Under the pieces are notes generated by a model. The model worked only from the letters and a program-made list of their open reading frames with translations. It did no database searches and was not told the origin of the DNA. From positions 1 to 40,756 of the forward strand of contig JAJEHI010000191.1 of NCBI GenBank assembly GCA_022823775.1: 40,756 nucleotides of DNA, read 5' to 3'. The stretch comes from Defluviicoccus sp. (lineage in GTDB: Bacteria > Pseudomonadota > Alphaproteobacteria > MPNO01). Both the position numbers and the translations under genes were made by a program. Positions 33,020-40,756 of this stretch are shown piece by piece (the stretch's first letter is position 1; every line of letters begins with the position of its first letter).

Positions 33020-33897
33020 GGTCCCGGCGCTTCCCCGACGGTCTCGTCGAGCTGGAAATGTTCGATCCGGGCGCGCAGATCGTGGATCAGCTGCACCGCG
33101 GTATCGCGGAAGAGGTCGTCGAGCGCGCGCGGGCGTGGCAGGTCGACCCGGCGGTCGAATATGATCCGTCCGGGCCGGGCGCTCATCACCACCACGCGGT
33201 CGGCGAGATAGACCGCCTCCCGCAGGTCGTGGGTGACCAGGAGCACGGTGGGGCGCCGGTCCATCCAGAGGGACTGCAACACGCCCCACAGCTCCTCCCG
33301 GGTGAAGGCGTCCAGCGCGCCGAACGGCTCGTCCAGCAGCAAGAGGCTGGGCTCATGGATCAGCGCGCGGCAGAGCGAGGCCCGCTGCAGCATCCCGCCG
33401 GACAGTTGCCAGGGGAATTGCCGGCTGAAGCCGTGCAGCCCGACGCGGCGCAGCAGCGCCTCGGCGCGGGCGGTATTCCGTTCCCGGTCGCGGCGGAAAT
33501 TCTCCCGGTAGGGGCGCACGATCTTGAGCGGCAGCAGGACGTTGTCGATCGTCCTGCGCCACGGCAGCATGGTCGGGTTCTGAAAGGCCATGCCGACGAT
33601 CTTGATCGGCCGGGTCACGATCTCCCCGGCGACCGACACCACCCCTTCGGTCGCCGGGTTGAGCCCGGAGACCAGCTTCATCAGGGTCGACTTGCCGCAC
33701 CCGCTGGGTCCGACGATGGCGACGAACTCGCCTGCCTCGATGGCGAGCTCGGTGTCCTTGAGCGCAAGCGTGCCGGTTTCGGGATCGCCGTAGCGAAGCG
33801 CGACATTGCGGAGCGCGACGGGAGCGCCCGCCGACGATCCCGACCCGGCCGGCGGATCGTCGTCCTCCGCCGGCCGGGCCCGGGCCAACTCGTTCAT
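33016..33897 (-). CDS. ABC transporter ATPase (SsuB/TauB type)
   Basis: A 293-residue ATPase. Walker A is GPSGCGKST (63-71), the signature is LSGGM (165-169), Walker B is LLLLDE (185-190) and the switch His is in LLVTHDLREA. A Q-loop (FQNPTMLPWR) fits the nitrate/sulfonate/taurine class. The N-terminal ~25 residues are a low-complexity extension. Its start overlaps the stop of the binding-protein gene (TGATG) and its stop overlaps the permease start. Confidence 0.94.
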   Translation of the reverse strand: MNELARARPAEDDDPPAGSGSSAGAPVALRNVALRYGDPETGTLALKDTELAIEAGEFVAIVGPSGCGKSTLMKLVSGLNPATEGVVSVAGEIVTRPIKIVGMAFQNPTMLPWRRTIDNVLLPLKIVRPYRENFRRDRERNTARAEALLRRVGLHGFSRQFPWQLSGGMLQRASLCRALIHEPSLLLLDEPFGALDAFTREELWGVLQSLWMDRRPTVLLVTHDLREAVYLADRVVVMSARPGRIIFDRRVDLPRPRALDDLFRDTAVQLIHDLRARIEHFQLDETVGEAPGP

Positions 33898-34934
33898 CAG
33901 CCCATGCGGTCCTTCAGGGACGGCAGGAAGCGGGACTGGAATACCTCGTCCGGTTCCGGCGTCCGATTCAGCTTGAAGGCCCTGGTGACGATATCGATCG
34001 ACCGCTTGAGCCGCTCGGGATCGGTATCGCCCATGCCGATCTTCTTCATCTCGGGCGACAGGATGAGATGTTCCAGCGTCGCCAGCAGCCGTTCCTTTTC
34101 CGAATTCCGCTTGAGCAGCGGCTCGCGGCGCATCACCGCGTCGAGCCCGATCTCCGGGTTCGCCACCACCTCCCAGAACGCCTTGTTGATCGCCCCGACC
34201 ATGCCCTTGACCTTGTCGGGGTGCTTGTTGAGCATTTCCTGGCTCACCATGACGGCATTGGAATAGAGGTCCATGCCGAAATCGGCGAAGCGCATGAAGT
34301 CGAGGTCGCGGTCGGGATTCATGCCCACCCGCAGAGCGTCGAACAGAACCGTCAGGTGGTAACCCGATACGCCCTGCACCTTGCCCTGCTTGAGCATGGT
34401 GACCCGCAAATTGGGCTTCATGTGCTGCCAGCTGACTTTCGACGCGTCGATGCCGGCGATATTGGCGAAGGCGGGAAACAGCTTGAACGCGCCGTCATTG
34501 ACCGGCGCGCCCAAGGTCATGCCCTCAAGCTGCTTGGGCTTCATGATCTTGGCCGCCTTGGGCGTCGCGATGACGAATGGCGTCTGGTTGTAGATCATGT
34601 AGACGGCGACCGGCTGCTTGCCCTTGTTCTTCGCGGCAAAGCGTGTGATCGCGTTGATGTCGCCGAAACCGGCATCGTAGGCCGTACTCGCCACCTTCGG
34701 CACGGCGGCGCCCGAACCCGCCCCCTGGTCCAGCTGGATATCGATGCCGGCCTGCTTGAAGTAACCCTTGTCGTCGGCCAGGAAGAACCAGGCTTGGGGG
34801 CCCTGGAACTTCCAGTTGAGGATGAAACGAACCTTGAGCGGGTCGGCCGCCTGTGCCGCCCCGCCGCCGAGCGCGGCGGCCGCGGCAAGGCCGAGGACCG
34901 CGAGGACCCCGCGCCGCGGGAATTTCGATGCCAT
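33897..34934 (-). CDS. ABC transporter substrate-binding protein (NMT1/THI5-like)
   Basis: A 345-residue periplasmic binding protein. The N-terminus KFPRRGVLAVLGLAAAAALGGGAAQA is a signal peptide with an RR pair suggesting Tat export. After it comes the NMT1 fold: LKVRFILNWKFQGPQAWFFLADDKGYFKQAGIDI. Members of this fold bind pyrimidine thiamin precursors (ThiY), taurine, sulfonates or riboflavin. ATG 34934 follows GGGAGA; an upstream in-frame start would place 40 odd residues before the signal. The 142 bases before it separate the enzyme genes from the transporter genes and could hold a second promoter. Confidence 0.9.
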   Translation of the reverse strand: MASKFPRRGVLAVLGLAAAAALGGGAAQAADPLKVRFILNWKFQGPQAWFFLADDKGYFKQAGIDIQLDQGAGSGAAVPKVASTAYDAGFGDINAITRFAAKNKGKQPVAVYMIYNQTPFVIATPKAAKIMKPKQLEGMTLGAPVNDGAFKLFPAFANIAGIDASKVSWQHMKPNLRVTMLKQGKVQGVSGYHLTVLFDALRVGMNPDRDLDFMRFADFGMDLYSNAVMVSQEMLNKHPDKVKGMVGAINKAFWEVVANPEIGLDAVMRREPLLKRNSEKERLLATLEHLILSPEMKKIGMGDTDPERLKRSIDIVTRAFKLNRTPEPDEVFQSRFLPSLKDRMG

Positions 34935-35076
34935 TGCGCGTCTCCCTTTTATCTTCGTGTTTCGGCCCGGATACTTCTCCGGGCCGCCGACAGTTCCAAA
35001 TCGACTGCCGCCATTATCGGCACGATTCGTCCCGCCACCAAGGAACTTCGACACTTCCGGCGCGGAACCGGCCGGC

Positions 35077-35865
35077 TCAGCCGTCGTCGAGCGCGCGCGC
35101 GACGTCCTCGGAACGGGCGATGAAGCCGTAAATGCCGCGGACCAGATATTTCACCGCCCGCACGACATAGTCGGGCGATGTCGTCGCCGCGCAATCGTCG
35201 ATCAGTATGCAGTCGTAGCCGAGGAATCCCGCGTCCTGCATCGTCGCGAGCACGCATCGATCGACATTGACGCCGGCGAACAGCAGCGTCCTCGCATCGA
35301 GATTCCTGAGAACGCTGTCCAACTCGTTGTCCCAGAAACCGCTCAGCCGGTACTTGTCGACATGGATGTCGCCGCGCGCGGTCTCGAGATCGTCGCAAAT
35401 GCGCGCGCCCCAGCCGCCTTTTTCCAGCACGGGCGCGCGCCCGCCCTCCGGCGTGTCGCCATAGCCGACGCCGTCGCCGGTCGGATTCCCCGAATGCAGG
35501 ACGGTGGGGTTCAGGTTCATCATATCCGCCCGATTGCCCCAGTTGAGCCAGACGACCGGGACGCGCGCCTTGCGGAGCGCCGGCAAGAAGGCGTTGAGCG
35601 GATCGATCGGCGCGCGAACCGGCGCAATGTCGATCCCGCGCGAGTCGAACCAGCCGCCTTTGGAACAGAAGTCGTTCTGCATGTCGACGACGACCATGGC
35701 GGTCCGGCTGAGGTCGATCGTCAGGGATTGGGGGTCGGCCTCGAAGGAGACCGGCCTGGGCGGCACGGCCGCGCGCACGAGATCGGCATGACCGGCGCTG
35801 ACGCCCCAGGAGTTCCAGGGCGTGGCGCCAAGCCTGCCCTTGCCGGGTTTTCGCTCGTTTCTCAC
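35077..35865 (-). CDS. Isochorismatase-family cysteine hydrolase (RutB-like)
   Basis: A 262-residue protein from GTG 35865, which overlaps the hydrolase stop (GTGA). The catalytic triad is Asp61 (VVVDMQNDF), Lys171 (DKYRLSGF) and Cys204 (NVDRCVLAT). DKYRLSGFWDNELDSVLRNLD is close in layout to the RutB subgroup, which hydrolyses peroxyureidoacrylate in uracil breakdown. Other members are N-carbamoylsarcosine amidase, biuret hydrolase and nicotinamidase. Cytoplasmic. The N-terminal ~15 residues beyond the usual family start are unusual; a later start has no obvious codon. Confidence 0.87.
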   Translation of the reverse strand: MRNERKPGKGRLGATPWNSWGVSAGHADLVRAAVPPRPVSFEADPQSLTIDLSRTAMVVVDMQNDFCSKGGWFDSRGIDIAPVRAPIDPLNAFLPALRKARVPVVWLNWGNRADMMNLNPTVLHSGNPTGDGVGYGDTPEGGRAPVLEKGGWGARICDDLETARGDIHVDKYRLSGFWDNELDSVLRNLDARTLLFAGVNVDRCVLATMQDAGFLGYDCILIDDCAATTSPDYVVRAVKYLVRGIYGFIARSEDVARALDDG

Positions 35866-36668
35866 CCCGCCAGGAACCCCCGCACGATCTCCAGCGTCTC
35901 GGCGCCACGTTCGAGCTGCGGGATGTGGCCGCATTCGGGGAGGATTTCGACCCGGCTGCCGGCTATGCGCGCGCCGAACTCGGCGGCGTAGGCGGACGGG
36001 ATCAACGCGTCGTTCTCGCCCCAGACGATCAGCGTCGGCGCAGCGATCCGGTGGAGGCGCTTGGCGAGCCCCTTCTCGGGGATCGGCCAGACGAACTTGC
36101 CGGTGCAGCCGAGCGCCCAGATCAGCCCGGCGGTGGCCGCGAGCGCCTCGCCCGGGTCCTCGGGCGGCGCGAACATCGCCCGCGCCGCGGCGCATTGCGG
36201 ATCCCTGAAGAGCAGCGCGGGAAGCTCCTCCGGCGGGGTCATGATCCAGTTGGCGATCGGCAAATCCTCGCGCCAGAGGCCGATCGGGGCGAGCAGCACC
36301 AGCCGCTCGAACAGGCCGGGGGCGTGCGCCGCGAGCTCGGCCGCCATCATCCCGCCGAAGGACTGCCCGACCGCCGCGACCGGCCCTTCGAGGTCGAGCG
36401 CGCGGATCGCCTCGTCGTAGATCAGCACGAGGTCCCAGAGGTCGTCGACCGCGTGGATCGCGTCCGCGTCGCCCCCGCCGGTCCCCGGATGCTCGGGCGC
36501 GATGACGGTCCAGTCGGCGCTCAACGCCTCCAGGAAGGGATCGAAGTGCAGCCCCGCGGCCGGGTGGAGATAGACCAGCGGCGGGCCCGACCCGGCCGTC
36601 CTGAAGCGCATCGCGAGCCGCCCGCCCCACACCTCGACCGCGCGTTCGCCAAGCTCGATCCCGGCCAT
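35862..36668 (-). CDS. Alpha/beta hydrolase (RutD/MhpC-like)
   Basis: A 268-residue alpha/beta-hydrolase. The nucleophile is Ser103 (VGQSFGG), the acid Asp220 (WGENDAL) and the base His248 (CGHIPQ). No signal peptide, so cytoplasmic. It follows the flavin monooxygenase gene by TGATG overlap and leads into the cysteine hydrolase by GTGA. Such enzymes open C-C or ester/amide bonds in ring-cleavage pathways; RutD is one distant example. The last 126 bases are duplicated 3.8 kb away at 32074-32199. Confidence 0.88.
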   Translation of the reverse strand: MAGIELGERAVEVWGGRLAMRFRTAGSGPPLVYLHPAAGLHFDPFLEALSADWTVIAPEHPGTGGGDADAIHAVDDLWDLVLIYDEAIRALDLEGPVAAVGQSFGGMMAAELAAHAPGLFERLVLLAPIGLWREDLPIANWIMTPPEELPALLFRDPQCAAARAMFAPPEDPGEALAATAGLIWALGCTGKFVWPIPEKGLAKRLHRIAAPTLIVWGENDALIPSAYAAEFGARIAGSRVEILPECGHIPQLERGAETLEIVRGFLAG

Positions 36669-37936
36669 CACGCGGCTCCCGCGAGAGCGTCGAGCTTCGC
36701 GCCCGCGGGCTCCGGAGTGCCGCCGAGGCGTTCGGGCCACCAGCGATGCGGCCAGTCGTCGCCGACCCCGGCCTCGCGCAGCCGGGGCAGCACGGACTCC
36801 GCGAAGCGCGCCACGTTCTCCTCCACCAGGTCGCGCGGCATCGAGCCCATCTTGAGCATCGTCACCAGATTGCCGACGCGGAAGTCGCGGGCGATCCCGA
36901 TCAGCCGCTCGGCCACCGTGTCGGGCGAGCCGACGACGGCAGCGCCGACCTCCAGGATGCGCTCGATGTCCGCGTGGCGCATCTCGTGCGCGAAGCCGAA
37001 ATCGCCCGCTTGGTCCTCCAGCAGGAAGCGGATGCCGGGGAGCGAGATGCCGCCCGGAATCGCGAGCTTGCCGAGCTGGGTCGCGCCCGGCCCCTTGTTG
37101 AGGAAATATTCGAGATGGGGGCCGTAGACCCGCTCGGCCTCCTCGTCTGTCTCGCCGACGCAGACCGAGGCCATGAACGCCATGCGGTTGGGGTTGGCGG
37201 GCGCGTCGAGCTCGTCGGCGATCTCCCAGAAGCGGTCGAACACGCGCCTCGCGGTGAGCTCGCTGCCGAACCAGCCGAAATAGTTGAAGCCGAAATTGTT
37301 CTCCAGCACGAGCCGCATCGTCGCCGGGTTGCCGACGCCGGTGATCCACACCGGCAGCGGCCGCTGCAGCGGCCTGGGCCAGATATTGACCGAGGGGAGC
37401 TGGGTAAAGCGGCCGTTCCAGGCGAACGGTTCGGGGTCGCGCCAGGCGCGCAGGATGAGCCGCAGATTCTCCTCGTAGCGCCGGCGCACCTCGATCGGCG
37501 GGACGCCGTTGTTGATCGCCGCGTCGAACATCAGACCGACCGGGAAGCCGGCCATCAGCCGCCCGCCCGAGATGCAGTCGATCATCGCGTATTCCTCGGC
37601 GACGCGGACCGGCTCGCGCGCCTTGCCGAGCGACCGGCCGACCGGATAGACCGCGACGTCGAGCCCCTCGGTCTCGGTGGCGTAGCCGATCGCCGAGCCG
37701 ATCAGGCTCGGGTTGGCGATCATGTCGTAGCTGGTCTGGGCGTGCTCGGTGAAGGCGACCCCGTCGAAGCCCGACCGGGCCGCCTGCATGATGTAGTCGA
37801 GATAGTCGCGGAACGCGGCGCGCACCTCGCCCGGCTCGGCGAGCGCGTAAGGAGTCGTCACCGTGCCCTCGTGGCGGTCCTGGAAGTCGTCGGGAAATTT
37901 CCGGTACTGGTTCTGCGCGAACGCCACGATCTTCAT
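36668..37936 (-). CDS. LLM-class flavin-dependent monooxygenase (RutA/DszA-class fold)
   Basis: A 422-residue luciferase-like TIM barrel, longer than the 336-residue paralogue at 13.8 kb. Signatures include MKIVAFAQNQYRKFPDDF, SGFDGVAFTEHAQTSYDM, EGLDVAVYPVGRSLGKAREPVRVAEEYAMIDCISGGRLMAGFPVG and LPVWITGVGNPATM. It needs reduced FMN from a reductase not encoded nearby. Followed at once by two hydrolases and an uptake system, it likely starts an oxidative ring opening or dealkylation. ATG 37936 follows GGGGAGAG; an earlier in-frame start adds 19 unusual residues. First gene of the operon. Confidence 0.9.
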   Translation of the reverse strand: MKIVAFAQNQYRKFPDDFQDRHEGTVTTPYALAEPGEVRAAFRDYLDYIMQAARSGFDGVAFTEHAQTSYDMIANPSLIGSAIGYATETEGLDVAVYPVGRSLGKAREPVRVAEEYAMIDCISGGRLMAGFPVGLMFDAAINNGVPPIEVRRRYEENLRLILRAWRDPEPFAWNGRFTQLPSVNIWPRPLQRPLPVWITGVGNPATMRLVLENNFGFNYFGWFGSELTARRVFDRFWEIADELDAPANPNRMAFMASVCVGETDEEAERVYGPHLEYFLNKGPGATQLGKLAIPGGISLPGIRFLLEDQAGDFGFAHEMRHADIERILEVGAAVVGSPDTVAERLIGIARDFRVGNLVTMLKMGSMPRDLVEENVARFAESVLPRLREAGVGDDWPHRWWPERLGGTPEPAGAKLDALAGAA

Positions 37937-37996
37937 GGCTCTCTCCCCTGTCGGCGCGGAAAAAGCGTAACCCGCGCGCGGAACCGGGTCCATCGC

Positions 37997-38017
37997 CGTC
38001 CCCGGGGGACGCGAAAT
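37997..38017. repeat. 21-base repeat, left member of an inverted pair
   Basis: This stretch (core GTCCCCGGGGGAC, ending CGCGAAAT) is the exact reverse complement of 40217-40237. The two lie outside the parS sites on either side of phaAB. Confidence 0.75.
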
Positions 38018-38112
38018 CCGCGCCGCCCCGACCCTCCGCGCGGCGCGGAATCGGGTTTCAGGGACTTGGGCGGCGTTGTTAAAGCGATGGATAAGTCAAT
38101 GATGCTGACCTT

Positions 38113-38128
38113 TGTTTCACGTGAAACA
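38113..38128. promoter_or_regulatory. parS site 1 (ParB-binding centromere sequence)
   Basis: TGTTTCACGTGAAACA, a perfect match to the universal bacterial parS 16-mer. It lies 95 bases upstream of phaA. The surrounding 30 bases (38102-38131) match 40172-40201 at 28 of 30 positions in the same orientation. Confidence 0.92.
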
Positions 38129-38223
38129 TTGGGATGCGCGGTTTTGTCCCATTGCCTCGGGGACCGGCGCGCCCTAGATCGATTCCGGGCGCGCCCCGGC
38201 GCCCCGTCTCCGGGAGGAAAACC

Positions 38224-39399
38224 ATGACGGACATCGTCATCGCCAGCGCCGCGCGAACCCCGATCGGCGCGTTCAACGGCGCGTTCGCGAGCGTGCCCGC
38301 CGCCGACCTCGGCAAGGTCGCGATCGGCGCCGCCGTCGAGCGCGCTGGCATAGAAGGCGCCGATGTCGACGAGGCGGTGATGGGCCAGGTGCTGACCGCC
38401 GGCTGCGGCATGAACCCGGCGCGCCAGTCCGCGATGGCGGCGGGCATCCCGGACGACAAGACGGCGCTCACCATCAACCAGGTCTGCGGCTCGGGGCTGC
38501 GCGCCGTCGCCATGGCCGGCCAGGCGATCGGCGCCGGCGACGCGGCGATCGTGGTCGCCGGCGGGCAGGAGAGCATGAGCCTCTCGCCGCACGCCGCCCA
38601 CATGCGCGCCGGCCAGAAGATGGGCGATCTCGCCTTCACCGACACGATGATCAAGGACGGGCTGTGGGACGCCTTCCACGGCTACCACATGGGCACCACG
38701 GCGGAGAACGTCGCCGAGCGCTGGCAGATCGCCCGCGCCGAGCAGGACGAATTCGCCGCCGCCAGCCAGGCCAAGGCGGAGGAGGCGCAGAAGGCGGGCC
38801 GGTTCGCCGACGAGATCGCACCCGTCGTCGTGCCCCACCGCAGGGGCGACATAACGGTCGAGGCCGACGAGTACCCGCGCCACGGCACCACGGCGGAGAC
38901 GCTGGCGAAGCTCCGGCCCGCCTTCGCGAAGGACGGCACGGTGACGGCGGGCAACGCGTCGGGCATCAACGACGGCGCGGCGGCGCTGGTGCTGATGACC
39001 GCGGACGAGGCGGCCCGGCGCGGAATTTCGCCGCTGGGGCGCATCGTCTCCTGGGCGACGGCGGGGGTCGATCCGGCGCTGATGGGCTCGGGCCCGATCC
39101 CGGCGAGCCGCAAGGCGCTGGAGAAGGCGGGGTGGAGCATCGGCGACATCGACCTTGTCGAATCGAACGAAGCCTTCGCGGCGCAGTCCTGCGCGGTGGC
39201 GCGCGACCTCGGCTTCGAGATGGAACGGGTGAACGTCAACGGCGGGGCGATCGCGCTCGGCCACCCGATCGGCGCCTCGGGCGCGCGGATCCTCGTCACC
39301 CTGCTCCACGAGATGAGGCGGCGCGATGCCGCGCGGGGGCTCGCGACGCTCTGCATCGGCGGCGGCATGGGCATCGCCATGTGCGTCGAGCGCGGCTGA
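38224..39399 (+). CDS. phaA: Acetyl-CoA acetyltransferase (beta-ketothiolase)
   Basis: A 391-residue biosynthetic-type thiolase. Catalytic residues are Cys88 ([10 protein letters not shown]), His347 ([14 protein letters not shown]) and Cys377 (LCIGGGMG). It joins two acetyl-CoA into acetoacetyl-CoA in the cytoplasm. Start ATG follows GGGAGGAAAA; the frame is open upstream but the family N-terminus [17 protein letters not shown] begins here. phaB follows after 16 bases, the classic polyhydroxybutyrate precursor pair; the synthase gene phaC is not in the window. Confidence 0.95.
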   Translation: MTDIVIASAARTPIGAFNGAFASVPAADLGKVAIGAAVERAGIEGADVDEAVMGQVLTAGCGMNPARQSAMAAGIPDDKTALTINQVCGSGLRAVAMAGQAIGAGDAAIVVAGGQESMSLSPHAAHMRAGQKMGDLAFTDTMIKDGLWDAFHGYHMGTTAENVAERWQIARAEQDEFAAASQAKAEEAQKAGRFADEIAPVVVPHRRGDITVEADEYPRHGTTAETLAKLRPAFAKDGTVTAGNASGINDGAAALVLMTADEAARRGISPLGRIVSWATAGVDPALMGSGPIPASRKALEKAGWSIGDIDLVESNEAFAAQSCAVARDLGFEMERVNVNGGAIALGHPIGASGARILVTLLHEMRRRDAARGLATLCIGGGMGIAMCVERG

Positions 39400-39415
39400 T
39401 CGGGGAGGACGGAAC

Positions 39416-40138
<723 letters not shown>

Positions 40139-40145
40139 CGCCCGA

Positions 40146-40161
40146 TGTTTCATGTGAAACA
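40146..40161. promoter_or_regulatory. parS-like site 2 (one mismatch)
   Basis: TGTTTCATGTGAAACA differs from the parS consensus at one central position (C to T). It lies 8 bases after the phaB stop and 21 bases before a perfect parS. Confidence 0.8.
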
Positions 40162-40182
40162 AAGGACAGCAATGTTGACCTA

Positions 40183-40198
40183 TGTTTCACGTGAAACA
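40183..40198. promoter_or_regulatory. parS site 3
   Basis: TGTTTCACGTGAAACA, a perfect parS 16-mer, 44 bases after the phaB stop. With site 1 it shares 28 of 30 bases of flanking sequence. Confidence 0.92.
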
Positions 40199-40216
40199 TT
40201 GTTCCGATATGGGACT

Positions 40217-40237
40217 ATTTCGCGTCCCCCGGGGACG
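40217..40237. repeat. 21-base repeat, right member of an inverted pair
   Basis: Exact reverse complement of 37997-38017. It overlaps a perfect loop-less palindrome CGCGTCCCC-C-GGGGACGCG at 40221-40239. Confidence 0.75.
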
Positions 40238-40373
40238 CGGAGCGGCCGGGCGCCCGGCCCTTTCGCGGCAGGTGACGGGACCTTTCCCCCGCTCGATCAG
40301 GCATCTGGCCGCGCCTTTTGACACCGTGCCTCAGCGAACGCCGGCGGCGGGCTCGACCCGGGCCGGCGAGATC

Positions 40374-40385
40374 GTTACATGTAAC
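40374..40385. promoter_or_regulatory. Palindrome upstream of mazE, candidate autoregulatory operator
   Basis: GTTACATGTAAC is a perfect 12-base palindrome, 23 bases before the antitoxin start and just ahead of GGAGG (40399-40403). Toxin-antitoxin pairs usually repress themselves at such sites. Confidence 0.5.
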
Positions 40386-40408
40386 AATAGGGGTCAACGG
40401 AGGCAGCT

Positions 40409-40630
40409 ATGCCCGACCGTTCCGTCGCCCGCCGGGTGAGGAAGCACCGCGACACGCTGCGCGCCAGGGGGCTCCGGCCCGTGCAGATCTGGGTTCCCGA
40501 CACCCGGGCGCCGGGCTTCGCCGAGGAGTGCGGGCGCCAGACCGCCCTGGCCGCGGCATCCGACCGCGCCGACCCCGAGCTGACCGGCTTCCTGGATGCC
40601 GCTCTCGAAGACCTCGGGACCTGGGAGTGA
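40409..40630 (+). CDS. mazE: MazE-like antitoxin (DUF3018 family)
   Basis: A 73-residue protein. KHRDTLRARGLRPVQIWVPDTRAPGFAEE is the DUF3018 signature (antitoxin MazE-like family). The N-terminal part likely binds DNA and the C-terminal acidic tail (TGFLDAALEDLGTWE) likely wraps the toxin. GGAGG lies 5 bases before the ATG. Its stop overlaps the toxin start by GTGA, so antitoxin and toxin are coupled. Confidence 0.88.
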   Translation: MPDRSVARRVRKHRDTLRARGLRPVQIWVPDTRAPGFAEECGRQTALAAASDRADPELTGFLDAALEDLGTWE

Positions 40631-40756
40631 GACGCGGCGACCTCGTCACCGTCGCCCTGCCCGGCGATTTCGGCAAATCCCGCCCGGCCCTCGTCGTTCG
40701 GTCCGATCTGTTTTCGAACCACGCCACGATAACCGTCTTGCCGGTCACCTCCACCC
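40627..40756 (+). CDS. mazF: MazF/PemK-family endoribonuclease toxin (3' end cut by window)
   Basis: The first 43 codons from GTG 40627 are visible; the gene runs off the window. MRRGDLVTVALPGDFGKSRPALVVRSDLF is the MazF/PemK N-terminal signature with the RRGD and RPALV motifs. MazF cleaves mRNA at short motifs when free of antitoxin. The catalytic Thr/Ser region lies beyond the end, so activity cannot be judged. Confidence 0.88.
   Translation, partial: MRRGDLVTVALPGDFGKSRPALVVRSDLFSNHATITVLPVTST

Noticed and set aside
36668-37936. Direct call of this gene as rutA
   Set aside because: The N-terminal and substrate-region sequence differs from RutA as I know it; only class-level similarity is defensible.

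Overview
The window is GC-rich (roughly two thirds G+C by eye), densely packed and full of 4-base ATGA/GTGA gene overlaps. Protein families, codon use and the parS sequence fit an alphaproteobacterium of the Rhodospirillales/Rhizobiales kind; no rRNA or other taxonomic marker is present, so this is inference. No tRNA, rRNA, CRISPR array, phage gene or transposase was found.

Left part (1-9.8 kb): the 3' end of a UbiD-family decarboxylase with a small coupled partner; a nickel/cobalt efflux pair (CsoR/RcnR-type repressor plus RcnA-type exporter) with a clear palindromic operator; an Fe-type alcohol dehydrogenase with an OsmC-like protein; a cytoplasmic molybdopterin oxidoreductase translationally coupled to a Rieske oxygenase; and two transporters (DMT and MFS).

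Middle (9.8-27.1 kb): nitrogen scavenging. On the + strand an M20 amidohydrolase, the allantoinase PuuE, a CoA-transferase, a flavin monooxygenase and an unusual nucleotidyltransferase-like protein form one tight run. Then comes a formamide module (formamidase, AmiS/UreI channel, FmdB, with CrcB behind). On the - strand a urate operon reads xdhA-xdhB-uraD-puuD-exported hydrolase-uraH, which with PuuE takes xanthine to allantoate. A xanthine phosphoribosyltransferase upstream supplies the competing salvage branch.

Right middle (27.1-32.2 kb): DUF924 protein, antitoxin-like XRE regulator, sterol-desaturase-type hydroxylase, a small conserved protein and a PaaA/PaaC-type ferritin-like protein. 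Dispersed repeats lie between them: two GC-rich REP-like copies, two copies of a 111-bp palindromic repeat, and a 439-bp MITE-like element with 26-bp terminal inverted repeats and a possible GATT target duplication.

Right part (32.2-40.8 kb): a six-gene - strand operon (flavin monooxygenase, alpha/beta hydrolase, RutB-like cysteine hydrolase, NMT1-type ABC transporter) whose enzyme classes match those of the Rut uracil pathway. A 126-bp copy of the hydrolase 3' end sits downstream of the operon. Next are phaA-phaB, flanked by three parS-type ParB sites and a 21-bp inverted repeat, and finally a mazEF toxin-antitoxin pair cut by the window end.

The main candidates for something undescribed are the Rut-like operon with its duplicated tail, the Mo-protein/Rieske pair, the parS cluster around phaAB, and the allantoin cluster ending in a cysteine-bearing nucleotidyltransferase-fold protein.
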